This document shows positions 37,901-45,134 of a DNA stretch of 64,000 nt, piece after piece. The notes under the pieces were generated by a model, which did not search any database, was not told the origin of the DNA, and saw only the letters and a list, made by a program, of their open reading frames with translations. Numbering within the stretch: the stretch's first letter is position 1; each line of letters opens with the position of its first letter. The position numbers were made by a program, and so were the translations under genes. This DNA is from Treponema primitia ZAS-2 (GTDB taxonomy: Bacteria; Spirochaetota; Spirochaetia; Treponematales; Breznakiellaceae): positions 2,604,001 to 2,668,000 of the forward strand of contig NC_015578.1 in NCBI RefSeq assembly GCF_000214375.1, given 5' to 3'.

Positions 37901-40900
37901 CATGCCACTGTGTCGTCGCACCGGGCTCCAAGGTTGATCCGCCGCTGTCCACAGCCAGCCAGGTCCCGTCGGGATATACGGGGATCGGCACCGGAGTCGC
38001 GGAACTAGGATAGTTATCGTTTTCCCGCAAATCTGTCCAGTAGAGAACCTGGGTTATCGTCCCGGGAACATCGTCCTTAGCGGTCCCTCGGATGGAGATC
38101 GATCCCTCGGCACTGCGGTCAGGCTCGATTATATGCACTTTTGGAGGGGTACTATCCACGATGATGGTCCGGGTAAGGGAGGCGGGTTTGTCCGCCCCGT
38201 CGATTACGGTTATCGTATAGGTATATTTGCCGTCTACCAGGATGGCTGTCGGGGGATTACCAGCAGCGGACCAGGGAAGGTTAGTGAGGGGTATTTCCAG
38301 GTCTGTACCACTTAAGGCGCTGTCATCCATCAGAATTAGCGAGGCAGGAGGAGCTATTGCCGGCGCAGGGGTGGCGCCTGCCCAGGTCTGGGTAATTTTT
38401 ACGGACTTAAGCTTATAACTGTCGTGCAGTTTTATATTCAGGTCGAAACTTCCGGTCCTGAGGGGGCTTTTGTTACCCGGATCAGGAGAGGGAGGCGTCA
38501 CCGGAGTAGGGGCGTAGGGGACGGTCACCAGGGGGTCGATCAATGTTTCTTCCACCGTAGGCGCGGCCTTATCCACCCTGAAATTATATTTCAGGGGGAG
38601 CTCTGTGGGTTTTACCCCGCCTATATTGCCCGCCTCGTCCGTGGCAAGCACCCAAAGGGTATAGAGCCCTTCAAGAAAGGTATCATCGGAAATATCCAGG
38701 GGCACGCTCCATTGCCCCGAGGCGGTGCGCCAGTATGTCTGAAGGTCTTCAAGGGTAATTTGGGTATCATAAGCAGGCGGGGTACTTCCCTGGGGACCGT
38801 ACCAGTAATAGACTGCGGATACCCCGGAACCGGAATTATTATTCTCGTCTCTATCATCAGCAGTACCCCGGATATTCTGGGTTAGGTCGTACCAGCTATT
38901 ATCAGGCCGGGTAGTGGTAGCCAGGCTTACTGACGGGAGAGTGACATCCACCTCCACCAACCGTGTCAGCTTGGCTTCTCTTCCCACACTGTCTGTAGCA
39001 ATAATAGTATACTCATAAGTACCGCTATCATCGGCGTAGACGCCGGAGTTATTGATGGGCAGGTTCTGACTTACCCAATTGTTTTCTTCACCCCTCAAAG
39101 GGATAGGGAAAGGGATAGGGATAGGAGTAAAATTTTTGTCGGTAGCAGTAAAGGTAATAACGGGGAAATTATCGTCCCAAGTATTACTAATGGTGTCTTG
39201 TTTTCTCTGCTTGATTATAAGGGAGAACAGGCTGTTAGTATCGCCAAACTTTCCGCTAAGATTGAACTTCTGGCCCAGCAGTACTTTTTTATCCGTGCCG
39301 ATTTCTGTTTCCTCTAACTGCGGGGGATTCAGATCCAGGGCATAGGGGAAATCGTAGAGCTGGCTCAAAGGGCTCACAGCAAAGCTGACCAATTCGGTTT
39401 CAGCGTTTGTCTCCTGACCGCTCGGATTGAAGTACGAAAGTTTTTCACTTCTATGATCCAGATCATCAAAGGCGATAATTTTTAGCCGCCGGTCTCCTTC
39501 CGCGGTACCGGCAGGCAGAGAGAGGTTAATACTCCAGGAATTGCCATTAAGGTCCGCAGACTTCCATACTGCCTGTATCGAATTCCCATCTGCATCTTCA
39601 AGCTGATCCATCCGGGGGCTGAGAGTTCCGGGGTATTCTGCTGCCGTACCATCCCAATAGTAAACCCTTTTCACCGTACCGTTGGCCGGATCCTTCGCCT
39701 CGCCGGTCAGCAGGTAGTTCGAAGACAGGCTGTCCGGAGAAAAGTAGACCCGCCCCGTGCCTGAATAGGAAGTCTTCAGTGCCCTTACAGTTACTTCCGG
39801 CCCGGTGGTGTCCACAATGGCTGTGAAGGTTTTTGCCGAGCTTCTGTTATAGTCGGCGGCAACAGAGCCGGTGATATCCTTTACCGTGAGGGTATAGGTA
39901 TAGGTACCGTCTAAACTATGATTACTCCAATCAGGTGAATCAGGGACGGTAGCAGCCGGGTCCGTTTTCCTGGGCAGATTCGGGATATTCAGGAGCGAAG
40001 ACCCCCCAGAGAGGGTTTGGGTATAAACCGTTGTAGTTACCGCCCCGCCGCCGGCTGCGGGTTCAAATTTCTGGGTCAGGGTTATGGAACCCAGTTCGTT
40101 GGTGTCCGTAACGGTCCCACCCAGGGAGAACCCCTTGTCCAGCCGGACCCCCGAGTCCAGGGCTGTCCCGCCGCCTACAGGTATAGGGTAAAAATCAGCG
40201 GTGGAAACATCCGGCGCGGCTTTGTCTACACCGAATACAAAGGGGGTATAACTATATCCCGGAGCAGGCGCCCAGTTGTTGTTCTGGTTTCCCGCAAGGT
40301 CAAAGACCGCCACGTAGAGCTTGTACAGCCCTTCATCAACAGGCGGGGTTATGGATTTACTCCAATCGGACTCACCTTCGGCGGTGATAATTACCTTTGT
40401 CCACCCATTTGCCGGAGTATCAAAATAGGCCCTGGAGGGCGCCGCGGCATAAGTGGTGGAAGGTGCGGCAAGCTCCGCCTTCTGTATCTTATAAAATACC
40501 GCGCTTACCTCACGGGCATCGTAGACCTTCCCCTGGATACCGTTAGCACCGGCGCCAATCCAGATTCTGGAATCCGTCGGGGATATGTTGGGTGCGACCA
40601 GGGAAATATCCGCTTGAGCGGCCCCTGCGCCTATACCCCCCAGTTTCGGGGGGACTCTATCCACCTGGACCGTCCGCTTCAGTATGCTGGTATTGCCCGC
40701 CCGGTCGATTGCGGAAATCTCATAGTAATATTCCCCATCCTGGGTTCCCAAATTGTCAAGCGCCCAATTCTGGAGGCCCGTGTTTGATGGGCTGAAAGGT
40801 ATGGTCCCTATTTCAACTAACCCGGTCCCGGCATCTTTGACCTGCTGTTTTACCACTATCTTACTAAGGCCGTTGTCATCCTTCACGGTTCCGGACAGCG

Positions 40901-43040
40901 AAAAACCCGAACTCTTTACTTTTAGTCCGTCATCCCCCAATACCTCGGTAAGGGTCGGGGCTTTCAAATCCAGGTAGAAGTATATCCGCCCGGTATTGAT
41001 GGTCTCGGTGGCCAGAACACTCTCCAGGGCTTCGGGCCTCAGCTCGTTCTTCTTTCCCCCATGGTCTTTCACTTCCATTTCCAGGGAATACAAGCCATCG
41101 TCAAGGGGCAATTCAACCCAGAAGCTTACCGCCTTTAGGTCCACGGTGTTTTTTTCCACCGACAAAGGATGGGCGGTGGGATCCCCTTCCTTATAGTAGG
41201 AAAAGCTTAGGGAAGCAGGGTCAATTCCGTCATCGTCCTGGACAACCCCCCGGACAAACCGGTCCGCGGTAATGCTATTGGGGCTGGATGAAGCTTCAAG
41301 TTTAGCCTTGGTGTCGGTGGACTGGTCAAAGTTGGAAATCGAAAAAACCGGTTTATCCGTTTCCTGCTCAACCTTTAAGAGCCCGGTCATGGAATTGTAG
41401 TTCCCCGCCTTATCCTTGGCCATGAGTACCAGGTACTGGTCCTTGTTTTTATAGTAATCCGGCGCCTCATCCGCTAATGCGCGGGTATCAATGACGACCG
41501 AAGCGTTGGAGTCCCCATTTTTGTATACCGGCGCTACAGGGGCGTCAAAGTAATCTGCTGTATCGTACAGGGCCTTAATGTCGGCCTGGCTGTCCAGGGC
41601 CGGAAGGGTGTCCGGAATGATAAGGTACCGAAGCTCCCGGCGGCCGGAGGTATCGCTCCCGAAATTATTGGCATCATAGATATTGATATCCACCGCGGTC
41701 AGACCGTTCACGGTATACCCCGTAAGGCCTCCGATGGTAGTGCTCCCAGTCACCGGGATCACCCGGGTAATACCCAGCTCAGGCGGGGTCGTGTCTATGT
41801 AGACCGTTATGGAGTTGTAGGATTCGCTGGTCTGGCTGCTGACAGTGTGGACGATAAATTCATAGGCTCCGTCTTTAAACTGGTAGGAGGTTAAACCTTC
41901 TTCCAGGTCATTTTCCTGAAGATACCTATCCCCTTCGACGTCTTCCGGGTGGTTATAGAGCTTTTTCGGCTCTATCAGGAAGGATTTCAGGACCCGCTCA
42001 AGCCGATCCGACCCCTCCACCTGCTCATTGCCGGAATAGCTTTCCCGGGCCAGGACAGTCGCCTGGGCGTCCCCTTCCCTTCTGACCGAAAGGGTCGATG
42101 CGCCAATCCCCGATGAATGGCTGAGCCGGGCTTCAATTGTAAAGCCCGAATTTCGATAGGGTTCACCCTCGGGAACCGCAGAAAGCACAATATTGGGGTA
42201 TTCATTGGGCTGTATGACTTCCATTTCGTAGTAGGACCCATCCAGAGGGTATACCGCGGAATGGGTGTTTCCGATATCCCAAACCTTTAAGCGGTACCGG
42301 TAGTTGCCCACCGGCAGACCCTGGGGTTTTTCGCTGGGATCTACCGGCGCAGGGTGTTTAATTGCATAGTATTTAAAATTAACGAATTTTTTTCCGTCCG
42401 CAGGGTATTCGGAATCCATGTCCTGCCAGAGGTCATCCAGGGGTTCAGGCCCATTGGCGGACCAAAACTGAATTTTCGGGGAACCCTGACCAATACCCCA
42501 GTCATCATTGGCCACGCCCCCCAAATACCCCCCGGAAATCAGTTTGGGCAGGTCCGTGTCGCTTTCCGATTCTTTTATCGGGGTCTGCACTTCAATCACC
42601 GGGGCGCCGTTCTTGATCTTATAGGGCAGATCGTCGGTGATCACCTGCTTGCCCGATCCGTCCATGACCCGAAGGGATACCTTTAAATCCCCATTTCTGC
42701 CCTTGTAGTACTCTCCAAACACCGTCTCGGTATTCAGGCTTGCTATATAATTGCTGCCGTTGGCGGATGAATAACCCGATGCGGGCAGCTCTATGGGAGC
42801 TTGCGCAGGGTCTTCGCTTTTAAAGGTAATATACACCGCGCTGACAGTCATATCGTCCCAGGCGCTTATTTCAAATTGTACATTCGTTCCCATGATAAAG
42901 GAATCAATCGGGGGAGACTTCAGACTTACCGTAGGCTGATCTATATCAACCTTTCCGCCCAGTCCTGACTGTATAGGATTTTCGCAGGAAATCAGGATCA
43001 AGACGGCCAATATTACGAATGAAATCCGTTTTAACATCAT
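25908..43040 (-). CDS. Giant Ig-like repeat lipoprotein, about 5,710 residues
   Basis: The ATG at 43040 follows GGAAGAGG; TTG 43061 upstream has no RBS. A lipoprotein signal ends at Cys19 (ILISCENP). After Ig-like domains with DTTPPELGI-type junctions come nine doublets of 255-295 residues between about 700 and 3,080. Each doublet has a first domain starting F-x-L-x-G-T-x-x-D-x-N and ending DGxYxYxITxxDxAG, and a second containing GTAxD, VYYW and VxAxDxAGN. More divergent Ig-like domains run to about 5,100. Two phage-tail-like inserts lie at about 4,355-4,403 and 4,727-4,775. An IPT/TIG-like domain follows (about 5,125-5,205), then a propeller-like end with IAYYDAENQ and ISYLDITM blades. The frame is intact over 17.1 kb. 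An adhesive surface fibre is the likeliest role; this is inference. Confidence 0.9.
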   Translation of the reverse strand: MMLKRISFVILAVLILISCENPIQSGLGGKVDIDQPTVSLKSPPIDSFIMGTNVQFEISAWDDMTVSAVYITFKSEDPAQAPIELPASGYSSANGSNYIASLNTETVFGEYYKGRNGDLKVSLRVMDGSGKQVITDDLPYKIKNGAPVIEVQTPIKESESDTDLPKLISGGYLGGVANDDWGIGQGSPKIQFWSANGPEPLDDLWQDMDSEYPADGKKFVNFKYYAIKHPAPVDPSEKPQGLPVGNYRYRLKVWDIGNTHSAVYPLDGSYYEMEVIQPNEYPNIVLSAVPEGEPYRNSGFTIEARLSHSSGIGASTLSVRREGDAQATVLARESYSGNEQVEGSDRLERVLKSFLIEPKKLYNHPEDVEGDRYLQENDLEEGLTSYQFKDGAYEFIVHTVSSQTSESYNSITVYIDTTPPELGITRVIPVTGSTTIGGLTGYTVNGLTAVDINIYDANNFGSDTSGRRELRYLIIPDTLPALDSQADIKALYDTADYFDAPVAPVYKNGDSNASVVIDTRALADEAPDYYKNKDQYLVLMAKDKAGNYNSMTGLLKVEQETDKPVFSISNFDQSTDTKAKLEASSSPNSITADRFVRGVVQDDDGIDPASLSFSYYKEGDPTAHPLSVEKNTVDLKAVSFWVELPLDDGLYSLEMEVKDHGGKKNELRPEALESVLATETINTGRIYFYLDLKAPTLTEVLGDDGLKVKSSGFSLSGTVKDDNGLSKIVVKQQVKDAGTGLVEIGTIPFSPSNTGLQNWALDNLGTQDGEYYYEISAIDRAGNTSILKRTVQVDRVPPKLGGIGAGAAQADISLVAPNISPTDSRIWIGAGANGIQGKVYDAREVSAVFYKIQKAELAAPSTTYAAAPSRAYFDTPANGWTKVIITAEGESDWSKSITPPVDEGLYKLYVAVFDLAGNQNNNWAPAPGYSYTPFVFGVDKAAPDVSTADFYPIPVGGGTALDSGVRLDKGFSLGGTVTDTNELGSITLTQKFEPAAGGGAVTTTVYTQTLSGGSSLLNIPNLPRKTDPAATVPDSPDWSNHSLDGTYTYTLTVKDITGSVAADYNRSSAKTFTAIVDTTGPEVTVRALKTSYSGTGRVYFSPDSLSSNYLLTGEAKDPANGTVKRVYYWDGTAAEYPGTLSPRMDQLEDADGNSIQAVWKSADLNGNSWSINLSLPAGTAEGDRRLKIIAFDDLDHRSEKLSYFNPSGQETNAETELVSFAVSPLSQLYDFPYALDLNPPQLEETEIGTDKKVLLGQKFNLSGKFGDTNSLFSLIIKQRKQDTISNTWDDNFPVITFTATDKNFTPIPIPFPIPLRGEENNWVSQNLPINNSGVYADDSGTYEYTIIATDSVGREAKLTRLVEVDVTLPSVSLATTTRPDNSWYDLTQNIRGTADDRDENNNSGSGVSAVYYWYGPQGSTPPAYDTQITLEDLQTYWRTASGQWSVPLDISDDTFLEGLYTLWVLATDEAGNIGGVKPTELPLKYNFRVDKAAPTVEETLIDPLVTVPYAPTPVTPPSPDPGNKSPLRTGSFDLNIKLHDSYKLKSVKITQTWAGATPAPAIAPPASLILMDDSALSGTDLEIPLTNLPWSAAGNPPTAILVDGKYTYTITVIDGADKPASLTRTIIVDSTPPKVHIIEPDRSAEGSISIRGTAKDDVPGTITQVLYWTDLRENDNYPSSATPVPIPVYPDGTWLAVDSGGSTLEPGATTQWHVTIPLTGTPEGKRQVAVIAVDQLGNVSTPEVYDPGTNTDHVSVRYFSKDDGRPSLFVEDHNPATDAIKSAGFSLKGFVQDTNAIDHITLKQEWTGSGSFPESAPIVVTLILNRYSTSKKQQQYWSFDDLPYSNADTGAFDPVGTEKYKANHGSNNADANNDGIIDSDKSSYGISGYPPIIFTPNALDKYTLDGKFKYTITAYDAAGNDVTLIQNIIIDTTPPTVSPDLITNPAGSPFPYFDGNPIIKGSAVDTGTNKSGIADIYYWIDLATVTPIPAHATKANLTASPWQRANHTVSGGVDSWNLTIDISNLVEGEYQLQVVALDNAGNIGGDSVTPTIPFQYLFGVDKALPEADELTQAADKFVTAGFNLGGTLYDSYGINNLTGVKITQTKDTGPEVTLEDYTGTLTGYTESAVHSSIPSLRPAGTRWWELTGLPRNPSSAGTTLVADGKYTYKITFKDKAGKETTVTRIISVDTEMPTLTIKPANPENPTAEAIYTSSVNITGTASDPSPGTVTAVYTWIGAATDSLATLPLDGSGSVQAGWKLANGTADWNTTYSIGLPNSGKDITSEGRKRLVAYAYDGVGHNSLIKDVFFWVDDSPPELTETAINTDDTKLLNDRFTLSGTATDTNAVKTVEVYQRKLGLAQLDATLRGNLVYQWAGTATSVNWAVPDTIANSGPSLPRKNSTTLADYLLPVNYDKEDGTYIYTIIVTDAAGKTTELIRTVNLDSHAPQLDGDGIVSGGITIASPLVSINYDATHASTWLKGALAGINGSSHDYEPATPGTKTPSGVAELYYLVRESEFDDSSLPDVKNPANILADATQLNLTSGWAKAGETAPWSGSLNLQALGEGVRKLYVVAKDKAGNYSAPATRLFGIDMSAPQLTVTIPDGKITPQPENYSQEVEYVEDNHFQLGGTVRDANLLNNPLYMTITQQYIPSGGIPGEVVPLTNIGNFVTAQDGVDSKLYTWALSPGYRLPRIPTNISSEDPLSSDGQFVYVITLYDAAGNAVALTRKINIDKAGPVVNISSPVQGSNNVGGLLSISGTAIDTNPVTWVYYYIKKVGETYSDSSPDDGTKDLDGIGPSRTGAIRNLVPATNPQKYDYTLTTPSGYWLATEHPGASWNSVVNLSDFGIAEGQLRLWVVAWDGGNWSDEPKKVDFYLDQNPPLIRTNKGASDDVEDLYFSSNVTPAQGANYATSDFSFSFDAWDTNKLKSPKLPSGGTSSAAVKVERFAGSVGADLSDTTAAVVIMTDPSSYITSPPATADKVHVTVNQTVFNGVSGELVDGTYLYRVTITDAVQKTAVLERTLVVDHTPPEVYVTNITPLVGDNADRVNGVIYFNINASDDNGVLGVKYVLLPISEIPPTTWDDVRFSGTILGTGTAATLTAAPYRGVIDTTTIGDNIQYQLCVIARDRAGNIATNNIATNNRIFTVDQSTDKPTILFTGFDSRTAYAPLPNSYRTIDTKDQGYKLTGVISDDDGIKPDTLVLKYTSDGSTWTTVSSATVTVAQVTSGSSREYTFEYEIPKTGLFGSLADGVYSFSAYVEDDPARKSVLDLAGSPIAKTAANNTAYTTFAVDTEAPVLNLDLAFISAPNAPPQTYGTQPVITGTLKEPNLASFKVSVDGGIEYSYVPNQELKLEAADGAGVRAWNFTVPGWTGMAQGPHSLMFVAEDNGRKTTPLGYTFYKDTAGPQINFTNINEDALYIIKSTDADNTQIVYPEATYYGNLPGTADIIADRIAPKLNGSFTDEYSFVFKTGEEQFYYRFDWKGASTAAGDDTGAGNGANDWRVSDPSWIGGSGKSRTWQLPLKKKNDDILDQGYHTVDIMVYDSGNNVNGMTLNGTYNGTAYANTFFQYERVAFRIDSAEPLVTIDVPLLNNTVYGNTTENYYFEADVKVSDYTLSDVSATITGMVTDFYHSTTFIPGTDGGPLNGNFKEKFTKALFTTLTGNVPGVYTFTFTVTATDGNGWVSKDERIFTIDASPPKFELNNLVYPTSSVPTPPDYPTTLIENNPRIQGNVSDESGLKLAQYKLEKWDYSANNWNTIGANYNIWKDLGISVGAKLANWEIKLGTDSGGLGLSDGQYRISFKAEDQALPVANSDLSKAEIVFFIDSKNPVLRLRNPYDTVTTPPYTKLPLFYSGKEAKNSDASKTYVAFYLTATDENTIQSVKGKLDDNNFTTGLVVIGTAPDWANSLPVVPSVNQTGSLVNYWILLEAFNGAVASQISSGDHTIYVEAKDGAGRTTTITREFTFDSEVPVLEINDPYQDKWVESRVIVQGVSSDDNAVADLYYQLGKTETGGNTVWHKYSESITGTMDGNDKTILIGSNSMNNWKFEFPDILDITKIDGALANYVTYNNGSQIYELPMRFKVIDKAGNESTKPMVYATSGATSKTAVDIFKLQINPNGDLPVVTINFPPPNDQDYPNGMEVGGEVSISGLVQDNDWVHSMVYRVKDNDNGEVIVATPGELDDESNGGDNAVGWRSFTPAISPGGFTAWSFSINRDASLSPVGDVDKRSFTVEVMAWDASYSDHGARKQKGLVQTTKVVFVAGQPEYYTDYRVIKDGATYSSAAGGTAPNLSGSFTVKARVRDDEGLSTITWKKESDSSYTNVLVAPNSLDPNTYPTQNTYAVPALEHLKRPEQMVNGRWYIIYYQGTSYNYTTYGAEKNTLGTLFKANFTGTPAVSADTWVVEAVSDAGIHPNDLYTGTGKYYVEYEISLTLNTNDLISLGVAKPYNLSLRVTDGIGTAAVLDIPLKLDRYYPWGSMTGNAVAAGTNYRLVGEAWDSDTGITVQGIDKVVVWFSRNNGTADVPIAIKERAGGIYQAGDTIPVYKGRQVVEGVPSQGSLNNVQLPKLDVPAGSNNVSAIVINSPAETADDDDQDGFIDGISDNGIHNVWYSYLNTTTFNDGLGKVHFVVFDSAGNASYYEYRIFFSNNPPKVTSVTIATDVLGSGNNPDFSDPREYRTITANYETTNITVRNKRLGFKVHIEGEGAPYHYRLYYVSGYAATTTAATALTAGKYYRIETLGDTGWEAVGAPAGFTSGTIFMAIGHAVAGSGTASELNLTLDRFDNTVSQDFIISGVDSYRESDFNTISDVGNNGAKFILKVYNSIKIPMQSDDHPDPYQQVLGEYVYHPLGLYTNLDQPFDVKVIGLNVANADTVKPKVKLWDFNPAGGSANGTNTATPTGIGSNLNRPGLFNPRGSASNIQRSGHIEPRSGNTTASINDSLKSYFIENGQPTKFVRDTLSGSVILRGYAFDEQRIGEVWLKFTSSTGSNEFKILEKDTNYTGTNATRGVLIPVTSGIPASYDTQSNKPYVFNDIDLDGHRAEWAFIWDTESIPASTIIGSDIKVEVIVKDVTSNQNLQRNHLNLGIGGNNDGFSPLTANEGYNRISVDIQPYIQGYTRDSSKGYHTIRSKQGWFTFSRGETVTMNGWNLNTSSIQSVIRFYTADGEVIAATSTRSAHAIVFTVPTTAVTGQIRVTDSAATPNSLTVNDRNNNQNSWNRGGYNPAEPGGELWNDDHAVHIWQSNDTNTGDNRGYFDGSTRPVDPSMTMDPSDGTLWGAWAELSNQALYYAKNNAARTTLWAYNGGGTMDHTDIHMSATRRTTGNTTNRAYPTVFWNITRSYAGTFNTNNSGGIRGSDPAGQSSSWEAGAATSNPHYDPEQVLHNKIIDQFTNPRVVYRGDYMHVSYYDTKDKSMKYWYGKSGSNVTETNYNASANNTLTTNNMGGMRARRWINLDGGSDGDDTSGEDRVRPSTGTGLSRVGAAEGAGEWSAIDLLSDGRPVIAYYDAENQTVRLAIASTVQNPSRNQWTVQYAMNTSDPNYSFSGQYISMQIDQTTNAAHLAFFKSNSTDLIYLKLAWTGTAYTPGTSVIVDDVGAVGRWVDLTLDRDKLPWISYLDITMTDFYDGVKMAYYNPTQFTEDVSDGNGVSQKGWETMAVPALYKIKENRTSIETWPSRDTAAGNNTAQFWKAAIGYTNSDFYRIAYYVKPKN

Positions 43041-43082
43041 AAACCTCTTCCTTAAAGCCAATTCGAAAAATCTTCCGTCCTA

Positions 43083-43088
43083 ATTATA
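43083..43088 (-). promoter_or_regulatory. -10 element for the giant lipoprotein gene
   Basis: On the minus strand TATAAT matches the -10 consensus perfectly, about 42 bases before the ATG at 43040. No good -35 stands 17 bases upstream; the surrounding DNA is strongly AT-rich. Confidence 0.4.
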
Positions 43089-43112
43089 AATTAAATTTAA
43101 AATAAAAACTCC

Positions 43113-43146
43113 TTTTTCATAAAAAATTGTGTTTTTTTATGAAAAA
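43113..43146. other. AT-rich palindrome between divergent genes
   Basis: TTTTTCATAAAAAA and TTTTTTATGAAAAA are perfect 14-base inverted repeats around a six-base loop. It lies in a 234-base AT-rich spacer between the giant lipoprotein gene and leuC. It may be an operator, a bidirectional terminator or a bent-DNA site. Confidence 0.55.
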
Positions 43147-43274
43147 AACGTATATAAATCATACCTAAACGCTTTTTTGTATACTGAGCCTCCGCAGGGC
43201 AGGGCTGGTAGAAAATTACGATTTAATGTATACTATATGTCGGTAATTAAGACCCGGAACAAAAGGAGAGAAGT

Positions 43275-44567
43275 ATGGGACAAACCCTGGCGGAAAAGAT
43301 CTTCGAGACCCATGTGGCGGACCGGCCTTTTGGGGATACCTGGGTGCTCAGGTTGGACCGGGTATTCTGCCACGAAATTACCACCCCCATCGCCATTAAC
43401 GATCTGGTTTCCAAGGGCATGGACCGGGTGTTTGACCCTTCAAAGATCAAGGTTGTGATCGACCATGTAAGCCCTGCCAAGGACTCCAAAACCGCGGATC
43501 AGGGGAAAACCCTGCGGGACTGGGCGAGGCGCCAAAAAATCAAAGATTTTTTTGACATAGGGAGCAACGGGGTCTGCCACGCCATTTTCCCCGAAAAGGG
43601 CTTTGTCCGTCCCGGCTACACCATCATCATGGGGGACAGCCATACCTGCACCCACGGGGCCTTCGGGGCCTTTGCCGCCGGGGTGGGTACCACGGACCTG
43701 GAAGTGGGGATCCTCAAGGGGGTCTGCGCCTTCCGGAAACCGGAAACCCTCAGGATAAACCTCAAAGGAAAACTCCGCCCCGGAGTATACCCCAAGGACC
43801 TGATCCTGGCGGTAATAGCGAAGATAGGCGTTGCCGGTGCCACCGACAAGGTGGTGGAATTCCGGGGGCCCGTGATCGACGCCATGAGCATGGAGGGCCG
43901 CATGACCCTGTGCAACATGGCCGTGGAAGCCGGGGGCACCAGCGGGGTCTGTATGCCCGATCAGGTGACCCTCGACTACCTCTGGCCCTTCATCGGGCCC
44001 CAGGGAGATAAGAGCTATGCCACCAAGGAAGAGGCTCTGAAAGATTTTGTCAAATGGCAGAGCGATGCTGATGCAAGCTACAGCAGTATTGTTGAGCTGG
44101 ACTGTTCAAGCCTGGAACCCCTGGCGACGGTGGAGTACAAACCGGACCAGGTGAAGACCATACGGGAACTTAAGGGGCAGAAGGTGGATCAGGTCTATAT
44201 TGGTTCCTGTACCAACGGCCGCATTGAAGACCTTCGGGAAGCCGCCAGGATCATCAAGGGGAAAAAGATAGCCCCCTCGATCCGGGCAATAGTTTCCCCG
44301 GCCACCACGGAAGTTTTTTCCCAGGCATTGACCGAGGGGCTCATCCGGGTCTTTATGGACGCGGGGTTCTGCGTTACCAACCCCACCTGCGGGGCCTGCC
44401 TGGGCATGTCCAACGGGGTACTTGCGGCGGGGGAAGTCTGCGCTTCCACCACGAACCGCAACTTTTTTGGCCGCATGGGCAAAGGCGGCATGGTTCACCT
44501 CATGAGCCCTGTTTCAGCCGCCGCTACGGCTATTGCAGGGCATATTGCCAGCCCGGAAGACCTGTAG
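43275..44567 (+). CDS. leuC: 3-isopropylmalate dehydratase large subunit (or homoaconitase-type)
   Basis: The 430-residue protein has the LeuC/homoaconitase layout of the short bacterial-archaeal class. GDSHTCTHGAFGAFAAGVG, GSCTNGRIEDL and the 4Fe-4S cysteines in NPTCGACLG are all present, followed by TTNRNFFGRMG. With the small subunit it isomerises 2- and 3-isopropylmalate in leucine synthesis. No leuA or leuB is visible, so a related 2-hydroxyacid substrate such as homocitrate or citramalate-derived acid cannot be excluded. RBS AAAGGAG. Confidence 0.92.
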   Translation: MGQTLAEKIFETHVADRPFGDTWVLRLDRVFCHEITTPIAINDLVSKGMDRVFDPSKIKVVIDHVSPAKDSKTADQGKTLRDWARRQKIKDFFDIGSNGVCHAIFPEKGFVRPGYTIIMGDSHTCTHGAFGAFAAGVGTTDLEVGILKGVCAFRKPETLRINLKGKLRPGVYPKDLILAVIAKIGVAGATDKVVEFRGPVIDAMSMEGRMTLCNMAVEAGGTSGVCMPDQVTLDYLWPFIGPQGDKSYATKEEALKDFVKWQSDADASYSSIVELDCSSLEPLATVEYKPDQVKTIRELKGQKVDQVYIGSCTNGRIEDLREAARIIKGKKIAPSIRAIVSPATTEVFSQALTEGLIRVFMDAGFCVTNPTCGACLGMSNGVLAAGEVCASTTNRNFFGRMGKGGMVHLMSPVSAAATAIAGHIASPEDL

Positions 44568-44609
44568 AACCCTTGGGTTCCCAGTACTTATAATTTTACG
44601 GAGGGTACC

Positions 44610-45134
44610 ATGAAAACATTTGGCGGCAAGGTCCTTTTCCTGGATCGCAGAGATATTAACACCGATGAAATTATTCCAGCCAAGTACTTAAATGAAAGTA
44701 CCAAGGAAGACCTCAAGTCCAACCTACTGGAAGACCTCAGGCTTACGGGCTTTGATCCCCGGAAAGACATAAGCGGCAAAGGCGCGGTCATCACCCGGGC
44801 CAACTTCGGCTGCGGCAGTTCCCGGGAACACGCGCCCTGGGCCCTGGAAGTAAACGGCATCAATATTGTGATCGCCGAAAGCTTCGCCCGGATATTCCGG
44901 CAGAACATGTACAACTGCGGCATGATCGCCGCGGAGATCCCCGCAGGGGTGCTGGATGAAATTTTCCGGGACTTCGCGGGGAAAGAAACCAGCCTGAAGG
45001 TAGATACAGAAAAGGGTCTACTCAGTTTTACCGCGGGCGGGAAAGAGAAGAGCTACCCCTTCGTTCTCAAGGATTTTGAAAAAGCCCTGGTCGATGATGG
45101 GGGCTGGGTTGAATATGCGGCGAAACACTATTAG
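44610..45134 (+). CDS. leuD: 3-isopropylmalate dehydratase small subunit
   Basis: The 174-residue swivel domain shows DRRDINTDEIIPAKYL, the substrate-recognition loop and GCGSSREHAPWALEVNG, then FARIFRQNMYNCGM. It pairs with leuC 42 bases upstream. The stop codon overlaps the stop of the convergent AbiE toxin gene by 4 bases. Confidence 0.93.
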   Translation: MKTFGGKVLFLDRRDINTDEIIPAKYLNESTKEDLKSNLLEDLRLTGFDPRKDISGKGAVITRANFGCGSSREHAPWALEVNGINIVIAESFARIFRQNMYNCGMIAAEIPAGVLDEIFRDFAGKETSLKVDTEKGLLSFTAGGKEKSYPFVLKDFEKALVDDGGWVEYAAKHY

